Of a stretch of DNA of 14,789 nucleotides, positions 14,256-14,789 are shown one piece after another. Source of the stretch: JADHZC01 sp964409505 (GTDB lineage Bacteria; Pseudomonadota; Alphaproteobacteria; Rickettsiales; Rickettsiaceae); NCBI GenBank assembly GCA_964409505.1, contig CAYPDK010000025.1, positions 1 to 14,789 on the forward strand, written 5' to 3'. A program made the translations under genes and the position numbers. The notes beneath the pieces were generated by a model. That model did no database searches. It was not told the DNA's origin and saw nothing but the letters and a program-made list of their open reading frames with translations. Numbering within the stretch: the first letter of the stretch is position 1; each line of letters starts with the position of its first letter.

Positions 14256-14789
14256 TTAGAAACTAATTCTAACACCCACTCCCAAGTTAGTATTTAGCAA
14301 ATATGTATCCTTTTTAGACATATATTTTATATCTTTATTATTTTCTATCTTCTGTTCTTTTTTACTATCGGCTTTTGGAAAAATAGATGTTTCATATTCA
14401 ACCTCTTTTAACTCAAGATCTTTTAAATTTCCTAAATATGACAAATTCAAATTAGCATAAACACTTACTGTTGAGTTTATTTCATACTCCAACCCTACTC
14501 CGACTTTTGCTGAGGGCTGCACTTGAGTTTTATACTTATGCTTTATAGTAAATGCTTTATTAATCTCATCTTCATTACTGGAAAAAAACGCCTTAGCTAA
14601 GTTTTTCACTTTATCCTCTGCGCCATTCTTTCCCTCTATAACACTTCTCAAACCTGCTCTACCACCATGAATTTCTCTCGAATCTAGCCCTACAGATATT
14701 TTTTGATAAACATTATTCCCCCATTCTTTTGCGGATTGTAGCGAGCTTGCGTCAACTGTTACATTAAGCTCTCGAAATCTTTCAGCAAT
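14256..14789 (-). CDS. Outer-membrane beta-barrel protein, tandem paralog 2 (C-terminal part)
   Basis: Partial gene: the frame is open to the right edge, so 177 C-terminal residues are visible and the N-terminus lies outside. A TTG at 14651 is internal, not the start. The segment from KHKYKTQVQPSAKVGVGLEY through SYLGNLKDLELK matches paralog 1 at about three of every four residues (42 of 57 in the best stretch). Both end in a YLLN...GVRISF/GIRVSF strand with terminal Phe. Upstream of that the two differ strongly with length changes, as expected for exposed loops. It lies 295 bp before paralog 1 in the same direction. That gap (13961-14255) holds the paralog 1 promoter region but no box I would assign with confidence. 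Confidence 0.8.
   Translation of the reverse strand: MAERFRELNVTVDASSLQSAKEWGNNVYQKISVGLDSREIHGGRAGLRSVIEGKNGAEDKVKNLAKAFFSSNEDEINKAFTIKHKYKTQVQPSAKVGVGLEYEINSTVSVYANLNLSYLGNLKDLELKEVEYETSIFPKADSKKEQKIENNKDIKYMSKKDTYLLNTNLGVGVRISF

Noticed and set aside
1..14789. CRISPR array, rRNA, intact insertion sequence or replication origin
   Set aside because: No regularly spaced repeats, rRNA motifs, intact transposase or DnaA-box clusters were seen on either strand.

Overview
The window comes from a very AT-rich bacterial genome, most likely an obligate intracellular alphaproteobacterium of the Rickettsiales. IscS, IscU and the NrdB tail read closely like Rickettsia proteins. The SH3-repeat periplasmic protein is a typical alphaproteobacterial type. 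The flagellar rod and ring genes point away from Rickettsia itself and towards a lineage that kept flagellar genes, such as Midichloriaceae. This is a judgement from remembered protein families, not from a search.

Layout, left to right. The 3' end of nrdB (ribonucleotide reductase beta subunit, +) converges with secG (-). Divergent from secG is a flagellar operon, flgF-flgG-flgA-flgH (+). It has a recognisable promoter whose -35 box lies in a 20-bp palindrome, and a 27-codon leader ORF before flgF. A possible 35-aa membrane peptide follows flgH. Next come a tRNA-Leu(GAG) gene and mgtE (Mg2+ transporter, +). About 800 bp without an intact gene follow; they hold a badly frameshifted tnpB (IS200/IS605-type) on the minus strand in which all three RuvC segments and the zinc ribbon can still be read. 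A minus-strand Fe-S cluster operon comes next, transcribed as cysteine desulfurase paralog, iscS, iscU; iscA, hscBA and fdx are not here. Divergent from it are a KefB-like K+/H+ antiporter and, 2 nt later, a secreted SH3-repeat protein (+). The right end holds two tandem minus-strand paralogs of a large outer-membrane beta-barrel protein, the second cut by the window edge.

Together: flgF/flgG make the proximal/distal rod, FlgA helps build the P ring and FlgH is the L ring, so the operon would supply the envelope-spanning part of a flagellum. The two desulfurases deliver sulfur to the IscU scaffold. MgtE and the Kef-like antiporter handle ions at the inner membrane, SecG belongs to the Sec translocon, and the barrel proteins are probably surface-exposed. 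No clear new defence or mobile system is present. The points most worth a second look are the flgF leader ORF and palindrome, the tnpB remnant next to a shortened isc operon, and the tandem barrel proteins with conserved C-termini and divergent middles.
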